Assembly: GCA_013368375.1 (NCBI GenBank)
Contig: JAACJP010000044.1
Location: forward strand, 248,001 to 312,000
Reading direction: 5' to 3'
DNA length: 64,000 bases
From: Tricholomella constricta
Taxonomy: Eukaryota; Basidiomycota; Agaricomycetes; Agaricales; Lyophyllaceae
Translations under genes and position numbers: made by a program
Notes under the pieces: model-generated
Told to the model about the DNA's origin: nothing
What the model saw: the letters and a program-made list of their open reading frames with translations, nothing else
The model's database searches: none
Shown: positions 33,766 to 43,185 of the stretch, piece by piece
How positions within the stretch are numbered: the stretch's first letter is position 1
Layout of the letters: the number at the start of each line of letters is the position of its first letter

Positions 33766-35310
33766 CTAATACCCATCCTCAGAGATGACGATTCCGAGGA
33801 GGACAATCAGACCCCGTTTCTCCGCCTCGACACGATGCCTGGCAATCGTCCCCCTGTATTGGTCATGTTCAATCTGCTCGTGGGCAGCCATATCCCCCGA
33901 CCGCCGAATATGTGATCTGGTGTCGGTGACCAGATCTAAGGCCATATCAGAGGCTAGAAGGTCCCTCATTTCACCGGTAATGAACATGCCGGGCTCGGAA
34001 AGGATGCGTCTAGCATACGATCGTCGAAGCTCCGGCGTGGCGAAGTTCGCGAACGCGCGGCGCCAGTTTACCGACGCGTCCCAGCGCGATTCCGAAAGGC
34101 CCGTTATGAGTCCAAGGTGGGTTTGCGCTCTGTGGAGAAGGTTGCGCAGCCGAATGCGGTCCAGCGCAGCGGGATCTTGTGTGGAGAAAGAGAAGTTGAG
34201 TGAGTGAGTGCGAGGTCGAATGACAGGAGTGGCCTTGATCGGGCTTACGCTGTCTGCTATAACTCTCATCATGTCCTGATTCGAGTCGGTGAGTGCAGCG
34301 ACGTCGTCCTTGAGCTCGCTGTTGCGCTGCCATGCTATTTCCACCTGCCTTTTCGACCTAGCGTGTTGACCCTCCGACCGCGCGTGTTTTCTATTCGACT
34401 CCCATAACTCGCGCTTCAGCGTCTTCATCTCCTTCTCCGACCTCGCGTGTTTCGCCTCCGACCTCGCCTTCGACTCCTGTAACTCGCCCCTAATCTCCTC
34501 CATCTCCATCTCCGACCTCGCCTTCGACTCCCGTAACTCGCCCCTGATCTCCTCCGTCTCCTTCTCCAACCGCACCTCTTTGTCCTTCATCTCCTGCTCC
34601 CACCGCGCCTGTTTGTCCTTCATCTCCTTCTCCGAATTCGCGTGCATCTCCTTCATCTCCTTCATCGTGGACATCAGCTGATTTGCCATGCGCTCAAGCC
34701 CCACCACGTCAGTCTGCGACTGCGTCAGTTTGCCCATCAACTCCGTCTTCGCCTGCCACCTCGCCAACTCCTCGTCCATCTCCTGCTTTGTCGCCCAATG
34801 AATCGAAGTTTTTGGAGCTTGCTCTCGTTCTCCGTGCTGAGCCTGGCGCGTTGCCTGCTCCCGCAAGATATCCCCGAGATCATAACCACTCTCGTTTCGA
34901 CGAGCCACGAGATACTTCGAACTGACGCATGCACCGATGGTAGGAGACGATGAAGAAAGGCCGTGAATTAAAGTCTCCAGCGTGTCTAGAGCCAAAATGT
35001 CAGTCAACAGAGCAGAAGAGACCAATGAAAGATGATATGTACACGGGGGCTCCACATAGATGGACCTGTCTTTGTCGACGAGGCGGAAGTATGGAAGAGG
35101 ACGGCCCACCATTTTTTCGAGTGCGACGCGGATGGCCTGATCTACCAAGTCTGATCGCAGTACCTGTTCAAGAGTCATACGTTCGCCGATGTCGTCGAAC
35201 GTGGGGTCGCGTGAGATATTCGGAATCTGACATATCACAGGCTGGTCGTGGTCGTAAAACCTGACGTCGAGTCGAAGCTCGTTTGGTGACAGTGGGGCAG
35301 AATTTGACAT
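33766..35310 (-). CDS. Coiled-coil family gene B, full length
   Basis: Best complete member of a family I cannot name, about 490 residues. An N-terminal domain (MSNSAPLSPNELRLDVRFYD, CQIPNISRDPTFDDIGERMT, LVDQAIRVALEKMVGRPLP) is followed by a short intron-like stretch (about 57 bases, also readable through). Then comes a linker and a long charged coiled coil rich in EKEMKDKQARWEQEMKDKE and EEIRGELRESKARSE repeats. After an intron beginning at ADS comes a helical C-terminal domain: LDRIRLRNLLHRAQTHLGLI, NWRRAFANFATPELRRSYAR, LDLVTDTRSHIRRSGDMAAH, ending LIVLLGIVISEDGY. The RRSGDMAAHE part resembles the R..GN..AH signature of DUF4145/HEPN-like domains. A TATACT-type box lies about 45 bases upstream, conserved in genes C and D. 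Confidence 0.75.
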   Translation of the reverse strand: MSNSAPLSPNELRLDVRFYDHDQPVICQIPNISRDPTFDDIGERMTLEQVLRSDLVDQAIRVALEKMVGRPLPYFRLVDKDRSIYVEPPCTYHLSLVSSALLTDILALDTLETLIHGLSSSSPTIGACVSSKYLVARRNESGYDLGDILREQATRQAQHGEREQAPKTSIHWATKQEMDEELARWQAKTELMGKLTQSQTDVVGLERMANQLMSTMKEMKEMHANSEKEMKDKQARWEQEMKDKEVRLEKETEEIRGELRESKARSEMEMEEIRGELQESKARSEAKHARSEKEMKTLKRELWESNRKHARSEGQHARSKRQVEIAWQRNSELKDDVAALTDSNQDMMRVIADSVSPIKATPVIRPRTHSLNFSFSTQDPAALDRIRLRNLLHRAQTHLGLITGLSESRWDASVNWRRAFANFATPELRRSYARRILSEPGMFITGEMRDLLASDMALDLVTDTRSHIRRSGDMAAHEQIEHDQYRGTIARHRVEAEKRGLIVLLGIVISEDGY

Positions 35311-35355
35311 AATAATGAGGCCTGCAGATCCAGTCGGTCTCTCAGCTCGGCGATC

Positions 35356-35362
35356 TTTATAC
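35356..35362 (-). promoter_or_regulatory. TATA-like box shared by genes B, C and D
   Basis: GAGTATAAAGAT on the minus strand, about 45 bases upstream of the gene B ATG. The same sequence stands at 38872-38879 before gene C and at 42908-42915 before gene D, so the promoter was copied with each unit. Confidence 0.45.
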
Positions 35363-35639
35363 TCATCGATGAGGTGTACCTTGAGCTACTTATTGTTAAT
35401 CTGTCAGCTCAGTGAGAGAGATGCAGACCCTCATAATGCCCTCCCTCGTTTATTGTTTTACTAGTTCTTGACAATAACGGATACCCTGAATTTTTTATCA
35501 AGCTTCTTTGACACGTATACCCCTAGCTCTGGCGCAGGCTATCTCTGCTTCAGAAGAAATCGATATCATCATGTGAGGCAAAGTCGGTGTTTTGGTACCC
35601 AGGTCCCGTCAACGTCCACCAGGTCACATACATACATCA

Positions 35640-36390
35640 TCATCTCCGTGCCTCAGGGAACAGTTCGTCTGCAGCCATCTTCGCGTCCTGCTCCGCCTCG
35701 CTAAGTGGTCCGGCAGGGACAGGTCGCTTCTTCTCCTGGTTCTGCGACTCTGCTTCTGTCTGAGTTTCTGTAGCCGCCGTACTGAGCTCCGTCGTCGCAT
35801 CTGTAGTCTCGGTCGTATCAGTCGTCTGGGTCTGGGTCTGCGCCTCCTCATCCTTTATCTTCTCCTTCTCCATAGGCTCCGTACTCGTGCCGCCGGCTAC
35901 AGCACCAACCACTCCCCCACCCGCGGCCCTACCAGCGACTGCGCTGATCTCCTTCACCGTCGTCGGCAGCACCTTCACCGGCGGCACCTGGCCTTTACTC
36001 TGACTCTTCACCTCCGCCCCCGCATCCCCCTCGAACACGTTCCGCCCCGGCTCAAGGACGCCCTCACCCCCCCCCGTCGTCTCGCTGTCCCCCGCTCCCG
36101 CAGCGGCCTCTGCACCACCCTCGTTCTTCACCACGGGGTCGACCTTGTTATTCTGCGCCAGGAGGCCATTGGGGTCGAACCGCTCCTTCTCGTTCCCGTG
36201 CGGGACGACGATGGCGGGGCGCCCGTCCGCCGCGCCGCCGACAGTCGCGTGCGCCACAGGGACGTGCGACTGCTGCGGCGTGAAGCCTGCGTCGTTGTAC
36301 TGCGGATACTGTAGACCAAAACGAAAGCGTCAGGTCAGTCAATGTTCGTCCTTCTTTGGACTATGTGATAGGTCACGTACGTCGTCGTGG
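35640..36390 (-). pseudogene. 5'-truncated copy A of the mannosyltransferase 3' end
   Basis: Copy of the last exon of the gene at 43186-46504, from the codons for [20 protein letters not shown] to the end FPEARR. It includes the long acidic tail with [20 protein letters not shown] and [20 protein letters not shown]. Similarity to the parent stops at 36390 within the intron before this exon, where sequence switches abruptly to a piece of the coiled-coil gene. The tail frame is still open (205 codons from an internal Met), which suggests recent duplication, but it has no membrane or catalytic part and cannot be a mannosyltransferase. Confidence 0.88.
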
Positions 36391-36450
36391 TCGATAAGGT
36401 GGCGTAGCCTGCTGCGGTCCAGCGCGGCGAAATCCTGTGCGGAGAACTAG
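36391..36450 (-). pseudogene. Coiled-coil gene exon scrap fused to copy A
   Basis: Sixty bases matching the start of the family's C-terminal exon (reads FSAQDFAALDRSRLRHLID), joined directly to the mannosyltransferase copy. The same scrap, slightly longer, is found at 40791-40860 joined to a different point of the mannosyltransferase gene. Confidence 0.75.
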
Positions 36451-36880
36451 TGTGAGTGAGTGTTGCCGACGTGTGGCGGAAGGTGTGAGTGACTTGTCAA
36501 GTGGAGTTTCGATACACTGGGGAAGATAGCTTGGAGGACACTTTGGATGATTGGATGATTGGGTGATTCAGAGTATCGCTATCTACACTACGTAGAGGGC
36601 TCAGTCATTCCGGGTCTGGACCTCCCAGCTTGAAGTTGGATTGGGACATCCATCTTCTTTGAAATCATATCAATGACTGTGTACTATGTGTTGTTACTCT
36701 ATGTAGTACGTCACTAGAAATACAATAAATCATGGGCATCCACTATTCTACGTGTGTTTGTTGTCCGCACATTGAATACCATCGACGATGGCTCGTAATG
36801 CATGGTGCCCCCGGCTACCGCGAATGCAAGGGTTTTGAGGACCTTAGAGCATAAAGTCGACCGTGAAGAATTGATCGCGT
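36451..36880. repeat. Duplicated spacer, copy 2
   Basis: Second spacer copy, closest to 40861-41240; shares ATTGGATGATTG repeats, GGGCTCAGTCATTCC and the CCCCCGGCTACCGC block. Confidence 0.8.
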
Positions 36881-37096
36881 TTTTAGTCTCGAGAACGGAG
36901 ATGATAGCCAGTTGTCAATATTTTGACCCGACGGCATATAAATATCACAGCCTAGATTCAGACATTCTACAGAAAGCATGGGTATGTATGTGAAGAGAGC
37001 AAAGGTACAAATACAGCCAATCGAGAGCAAGTTCCAGAAAGCAATAAGAAACACAAAAACACAAAAACACGAAAAAAAGCAAAAAGAACAACATGC

Positions 37097-38813
37097 CTAC
37101 TGACAGTACCATTCCACAGAAATGACGACTCCGAGGAGGACAGTCAGATCCGATTTCTCCTCCTCGTTATGATGCCTGGAGATCGTCACCTGGTATTGGC
37201 CATGTTGGATCGGCTCGTGGGCTACCAAATCCCCCGAACGCCGAATATGTGATCTGATGTCGGTGACCAGATCTAGGGCTCCGGGAGAGGCAAGAAGGGC
37301 TCTGATTGCACTGTGAGTGGAATACTTGGAGCCGGAGAGCAGGGTTCTCGCATGCGCTCGCCGGAGCTGCGGCGTATTGAGCTGCGCGAACGCATGGCGC
37401 CAGTCCATCGACGCGTCCCGTTGCTTTGTCGCGACACCTGTTATGAGCCCAAGGCAGGTTTGCGCTCTGTGGAGAAGGTTGCGCAGCCGAATGCGGTCCA
37501 GCGCAGCGGAGTCCTGTGCGGCAAAAGAGAGGTTGAGTGAGTGAGTGCGAGGTCGAATGGCAGGAGTGGCTTGGAATTTGAAGACTTACCCTGTCTGCCA
37601 CGGCGGCCATTACGTCCTGGTTCGCTTCAGTAACTGCAGCCAGTTCGTCCTCGAGAGCGCTGTGTTTTTCCATTGATTTCTTCAATTCGCCCCTGATCTC
37701 CTCCATCTCCTTCTCCGACCGCACCTCTTTGTCCTTCATCTCCTGCTCCCACCGGGCCTGTTTGTCCTTCATCTCCTTCTCTGACCGCGCCAGCTTGTCC
37801 CTCACCTCCTGCTCCGACCGCGTCTGATTGTCCCTCATCTCTTGCTCCGACCGCGCCAGCTTGTCCCTCACCTCCTGCTCCGACCGCGCCAGCTTGTCCC
37901 TCATCTCCCGCGCCAGCTTGTCCCTCACCTCCTGCTCTGACCGCGCCAGCTTGTCTCCCATCTCCTGCGCCAGCTTGTCCCTCACCTCCTGCTCCGACAG
38001 CGCCAGCTTGTCCCTCATCTCCTGCGCCAGCTTGTCCCTCACTTCCTGCTCCGACCGCGTCTGATTGTCCCTCATCTCCTGCTCCCACCGCGCCTGTTTG
38101 TCCTTCATCTCCTTCTCCGAACTCGCGTGTATCTCCTTCATCTCCTTCATCGTGGACATCAGCTGATATGTCATGCGCTCGAGCCTCATCACGTCCGTCT
38201 GCGACTGCGCCAGTTTGCCCATCAACTCCGCCTCTGACTCCCACCTCGCCAGCTCCTCGTCTACCTGTTGATATTGCTTTGCCGCCCAATCAATCGTAGT
38301 TTTTGGCTTTTTCATAGCTGGGTCTCGTTCTCCGCGCTGAGCCTGGTGCGTTGCCTGCTCCTGCCGGATGTCCCCGAGATCGTAACCACTCTTGTCTTGA
38401 CGAGCCACGAGATATTTCGAACTATAATATGCAGTGATGGTAGGAGACGATGAAGAAAGGCCGTGAGCTAAAGTCTCCAACGTGTCTAAAGCCCAAACAT
38501 GTGTTCAGTCAAGAACAGAAGAGACCAAAGAAAGATATGTACACGGGGGCTCCACAAAGATGGTCCTGTCTTTGTCGAAGAAGGGCATGTCTGGAAGAGG
38601 ACCTCCCACCATTTTTTCGAGTGCGGTGCGGAGTGCTTGATTTACCAAGTCTGCTTGCAGTATCTCTCCAAGGGTCATTCGGTCGCGTATCCTGTCGAAC
38701 TTGGGGTCACGTGTGATATTCGGAATCTGACATATCACACCCGGCTGGTCGCGGTCGTAAATCTTGACCTCGAGTCGAAGCTCGTTTGGTGACGATGGTG
38801 CGGAATTTGACAT
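37097..38813 (-). CDS. Coiled-coil family gene C, full length with repeat expansion
   Basis: Close paralogue of gene B with the same exon layout and about 550 residues. It starts MSNSAPSSPNELRLEVKIYD; an intron after VEPPC leads to METLAHGLSSSSPTITAYYS. The coiled coil has grown by tandem copies of an 11-residue unit, SEQEVRDKLAR, with variants lacking SEQE, and then EMKDKQARWEQEMKDKEVRS. An intron (GTAAGTCTTC...CGCACAG) leads to DSAALDRIRLRNLLHRAQT, MDWRHAFAQLNTPQLRRAHA and LVTDIRSHIRRSGDLVAHEP, ending VLLGVVISVEWYCQ at 37097. No stop or frameshift was seen, so it should be translatable. Upstream lies truncated mannosyltransferase copy B. Confidence 0.75.
37780..38095. repeat. 33-bp coding minisatellite in gene C
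   Basis: Tandem units of about 33 bases, plus-strand text CTTGTCCCTCACCTCCTGCT followed by CCGACCGCGCCAG, alternating with shorter variants. Each full unit encodes one 11-residue SEQEVRDKLAR repeat on the minus strand. Gene B has fewer and gene D none of these units. Confidence 0.85.
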
Positions 38814-39180
38814 GATAATGAGGCCTCGACTTTGGCTGCAGATCCAGTCTGTCGTCTGTCAGCTCGATGATCTTTATACTCATTGTCACATCGGTCTTAT
38901 GCCGTTTTATGATCAAGGATGAGGTCCCTCATGAGCTACTTATTGTTACATCTGTCAGCTCAGTGGGAGAGATGCAGACCCTCGTGATGCCCTCCCTCAT
39001 TTGTCGTTCATTGTTCTACTAGTGCTTCACAATAACGGATACCCTGAATGTTTTATCAAGCTTCTTTTGACACGTACACCTACGCGCTCTGACTCATGTT
39101 ATCTCTGCTTCAGAAGAAATCGATATCATCATGTGAGGCAAAGTCGGTGTTTTGGTACCCAGGTCCCGCCAACATCATCA

Positions 39181-40790
39181 TCATCTCCGTGCCTCAAGGA
39201 ACAGTTCGTCTGCAGCCATCTTCGCCTCCTGCTCCGCCTCGCCAAGTGGTCCGGCAGGGACAGGTCGCTTCTTCTCCTGAGTCTGCGACTCTGCTTCTGT
39301 CTGAGTTTCTGTAGCCGCCGTACTGAGCTCCGTCGTCGCATCTGTAGTCTCGGTCGTATCAGTCGTCTGGGTCTGAGTCTGCGCCTCCTCATCCTTTATC
39401 TTCTCCTCCTCCTTCGGCTCCGCACTCGTCCCGCCGGCTACAGCACCAACCACTCCCCCGCCCGCAGCCCCACCAGCGACCGCGCTGATCTCCTTCACCG
39501 TCGTCGGCAGCACCTCCACCGGCGGCACCAGGTCCTTCTCGCCCTTACTCTTGCTCTTCACCTCCGCCCCCGCATCCCCCTCAAACACGTTCCGCCCGGG
39601 CTCAGGAACGCCCTCACCCCGCACGCCCGTCGTCTCGCTGTCCCCCGCTCCCGCGGCGGCTTCTGCACCGCCGTCGTTCTTCACCACGGGATCGACCTTG
39701 TTGTTCTGCGCCAGGAGGGCGTTGGGGTCGAACGGCTCCTTCTCGTTCCCGTGTGGGACGACGATGGCGGGGCGCCCGTCCGCCGCGCCGCCGACGGTCG
39801 TGTGCGCCACAGGGACGTGCGACTGCTGCGGCGTGAAGCCTACGTTGTTGTACTGCGAATACTGTAAACCAAAACGAAGGCATCAGATATTGAACCTTCT
39901 TTGGACTATGTAGTATGTCACGTACGTCGTTGTGGAAATCTTTGCACGAAAAGTCCCATGTCTTGAACCACTTCGCGCTGACACACTTGCTCTTCGTCCA
40001 TGGGCTGCCGTACGCCAAGGGGCTGAAATGCGCGATATGCCATACCGCGAGGATGACGAGGACTGCCGCAATCTGGAGGCGCACCCTCGGGCGCAGAGTA
40101 GACGTTGCGAGATCAAAACCTGCGCAGGAGAGGAGCACGGCGAAGTAGAGCGCGGGGAAGTAGTGATGGAGGAAGAGCTGACGGCCCATAAGGAAGAAGG
40201 GGAAGTAATGTAGTGCCCAGCCGACGAAGAGGAAGCCACAGAGGGAGTCGTATTTGACGACTTTAGCTGTGGGTAGGTGTGGTGAGCTCGGATGCATGCG
40301 TGAAGGGGCATGACTTACTATTATCGAAGTCGCGATGGCCTCTTTGGGCCCGGAGGACGAGGAAGCCACGCACAGAGGCGTATGCGACGACAGCGAGGGT
40401 GCTGAGCCACCATACGAGCGGGTTGCCGATGAGGTAAATCTGGCGATTGTCCTTTACCCAGGAACTTCTGCAAAAAATATATTGTGTTGAGATTATGCCT
40501 TGAGCGTGAGGGCTTGGAGCGCTTACAATGCCACAACGGAGACGAGGCCAGGAAGACGGACGCGAATCGTACGTGTGGCGATCAGTCAAGCTAGCGTTGG
40601 TGGTCCACATGACTCGCTGCGGCAATTTTAAAAACTTGGCAAAGAATCCGGGGAGCTTGTAGTTTACTGTTATCGAAATCGCGATAGCCTCTTTGGGCCC
40701 GGAGGATGAGGAAGCCACGCACGCAGGCGTATGCGACGACAGCGAGGGTGCTGAGCCACCATACGAGCGGGTTGCCGATGAGGTAAATCT
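39181..40790 (-). pseudogene. 5'-truncated, internally duplicated copy B of the mannosyltransferase 3' end
   Basis: Copy of the last four or so exons of the gene at 43186-46504. From downstream to upstream it has the tail exon (39181-39860), the membrane exon with [13 protein letters not shown] and [20 protein letters not shown] (39930-40268), and an exon for [20 protein letters not shown] (40320-40470). It then has 40520-40665, which matches the next parental exon, and a second copy of the [14 protein letters not shown] exon (40668-40790). The parent has that exon once. At 40790 the match stops and a coiled-coil scrap follows. The reading frames are largely intact, but the gene has no start, no catalytic loop and no MIR domains. 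Confidence 0.85.
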
Positions 40791-40860
40791 TTTGCGCTCT
40801 GTCGATAAGGTGGCGTAGCCTGCTGCGGTCCAGCGCAGCGAAATCCTGTGCAGAGAACTA
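40791..40860 (-). pseudogene. Coiled-coil gene exon scrap fused to copy B
   Basis: Seventy bases reading FSAQDFAALDRSRLRHLIDR then AQ on the minus strand, the beginning of the family's C-terminal exon. It is joined without a gap to the mannosyltransferase exon duplicate ending at 40790. Confidence 0.75.
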
Positions 40861-41240
40861 GTGTGAGTGAGTGTTGCCGACGTGTGGCGGAAGGTGTGAG
40901 TGACTTGTTAAGTGGACTTTCGATACACGGGGGAAATAGCCTGAAGGACACTTTGGATGATTGGATGATTGGTACACTACGTAGGGGGCTCAGTCATTCC
41001 AGATCTGGACCTCCTGAAGTTGGACTGGGACATCCATCTCCTCTGTAATTATACCAATGACTGTGTACTATGCCTTCTTGTTACTCTAGTAGGTCACTAG
41101 AAATGCAATGTTGTCCGCACATTGAATTCGTCCACGATGGCTCGTAATGCATGGTGCCCCCGGCTACCGCAAATGGAAGGGTTTTGAGGACCTTAGAGCA
41201 TAAAGTCGGTCGACCGTGAAGAATTGATCGCGTTCTTAGT
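40861..41240. repeat. Duplicated spacer, copy 3
   Basis: Third spacer copy, sharing GAGTGTTGCCGACGTGTGGC, GGGGGCTCAGTCATTCC and CCCCCGGCTACCGC with 36451-36880. It lies upstream of the scrap at 40791 and downstream of gene D. Confidence 0.8.
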
Positions 41241-41439
41241 CTCGAGAACGGAGATGATAGCCAGTTGTCAATATTTTGACCCGACGGCATATAAATATCA
41301 GAGCCCAGATTCAGACATTCTACAGAAAGCATGGGTATGTTTGTGAAGAGAGCAAAGGTACTAATACAGCCAATCGAAAGCATGTTCCAGAAAGCAATAA
41401 GAAACACAAAAACACGAAACGAACACAGCAAAAGAACAA

Positions 41440-42857
41440 CTAGGATTGCAACTGCCCTTCCACAGAAATGACCATTCCGAGGAGGACAGTCAGACTCGAC
41501 TTCTCCGCCTCGACATGATGCCTGGAGATCGTCACCTCGTATTGGCCATGTTGAATCGGCTCGTGGGCTATCAAATCCCCCGAACGCCGAATATGTGATC
41601 TGGTGTCGGTGACCAGATCTAGGGCCGCGGGAGAGGCGAGAAGGGCTTTGATTGCACTGTAAGTGGAAAACTTGGACCCGGAGAGGAGGGTTCTCGCATG
41701 CGCTCGCCGGAGCTGCGGCGTATTCAGCTTCGCGAACGCAAGGCGCCAGTTCATCGACGCGTCCTATTGCATTGTCGCGACACCTGCTATGAGCCCAAGG
41801 CAGGTTTGCGCTCTGTGGAGAAGGTTGCGCAGCCGAATGCGGTCCAGCGCGGCGGAGTCCTGTGCGGAGAAAGAGAGGTTGAGTGAGTGAGTGCGAGGTC
41901 GAATGACGGGAGTGGCTTTGTCTTTGAAGACTTACGCTGTCTCCCACGGCGGCCATTACGTCCTGGTTCGCTTCAGTGACTGCAGCCAGTTCGTCCTCGA
42001 GAGCGCCGTGTTTTTCGATCGATTTCTTCAATTCGCCCCTGATCTCCTCCAGCTCCATCTCCGACTTCGCGTGTTTTTCCTTTGACTCATGTAAATCGCC
42101 CTTCATCTCCTTCATCTCCGCCTCCAAGCTCACGTATTTATCCTGCGACTCCCTTAACTTGCGCTGCATCTCCTCCTCTGACATCGCGTGTACCAGCTTC
42201 ATCTTCTCCACCACCTTATCCGCCCGCTCCTGTTTATCCTTCAGGTCATTCAACATGCCAAGGATCGTCGTCATATCCTTCGGCTGCGCAAGTTTGCCCA
42301 TCGCCTCCGACTCCCCCCTCGCCAGCTCCTCATCCACCTGCGAAAATTGTTTTGTCTCCCAAGCAAACGTAGTTTCTGGGCTTTTCGCTTGATATCCTTC
42401 TTCGTGCTGGTGCGTTGGGTTCCCGAGATCGTAATCACTCTTGTCTTGACGAGCCACGGCATACTTGGAACTAAAACATGCACTGATGGCAGGAGACGAT
42501 AAGGTAAGGCCTTTGACTAAAGTCGCCAGAGTGTCTAGAGTTAAAGCATGTGTTCAATCAATGGAACAGAAGAGAGCAAAGAAACATATGTACATGGGGG
42601 CTCCACAAAGATGGTCCTGTCTTCGTCGATGAAGCGAATGCCTGTCAGAAGAGGAGCGCCCACCATGTCCTGACTGCAGTGCGGATTGTCTGAGATGCCA
42701 ACTGTGATGACAGTAAGTCTCCAAGAGTCATTTGTTCGCCAATTTTGTCGAACATGGGGTCACGTGCAATATTCAGAATCTGGCAGGTTACAGGGGGCTG
42801 GTTGCCATCGTAAAACCTGATCTGGAGTCGAAGATGAGTTGCTGCGGACGTCGACAT
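41440..42857 (-). pseudogene. Coiled-coil family gene D, disabled
   Basis: Paralogue of B and C. It starts MSTSAATHLRLQIRFYDGNQ with CQILNIARDPMFDKIGEQMT, but near 42672 one base is missing compared with genes B and C, so the frame runs to a stop within about ten codons. The coiled-coil part (SEEEMQRKLRESQDKYVSLE, EEIRGELKKSIEKHGALEDE) is open. In the last exon a TAG (41770-41768) replaces the Arg codon of gene C, before DASMNWRLAFAKLN. The rest, including LVTDTRSHIRRSGDLIAHEP, is open to 41440. With one frameshift and one stop it is very probably a pseudogene; the conserved last part argues that the damage is recent. Confidence 0.75.
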
Positions 42858-43185
42858 AACAATGACGACTTTGGCTGCAGATTCAGTCTGTCGTCTGCCA
42901 GCGGCGGTCTTTATACTCATCGTTGCATCGGATTTTATGCTGCTTGATGATCATCGATAAGGTCCCTTGACCTACTTACTGTCTCCGCTGTCGGTACAGA
43001 CTCGTGACGCTCCCCCTCATTGTCCTTCATTGTACTTGACAATAATTGATACCCTGGATTTGTTCATCAAGCTTCTTCTGACTTACAGAAGAAAATCATG
43101 TGAAGCAAAGTCCGACTAGCCACAGTAGCCAAGGTGTGTTTTGTTACCCAGGTCCCAACGTCGACCAGGTCACATACATACATCA

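Noticed and set aside
35592..36314. Leu/Arg-rich plus-strand frame of 240 codons, also at 39001-39867 and 43141-43860
   Set aside because: Antisense to the PMT4 tail exon in all three copies; the sense frame belongs to a known protein.
37627..38289. Gly/Ala-rich minus-strand frame with GDEGQAGAVGAG repeats
   Set aside because: Out-of-frame reading of the 33-bp coding minisatellite of gene C; the correct frame continues the family coiled coil.
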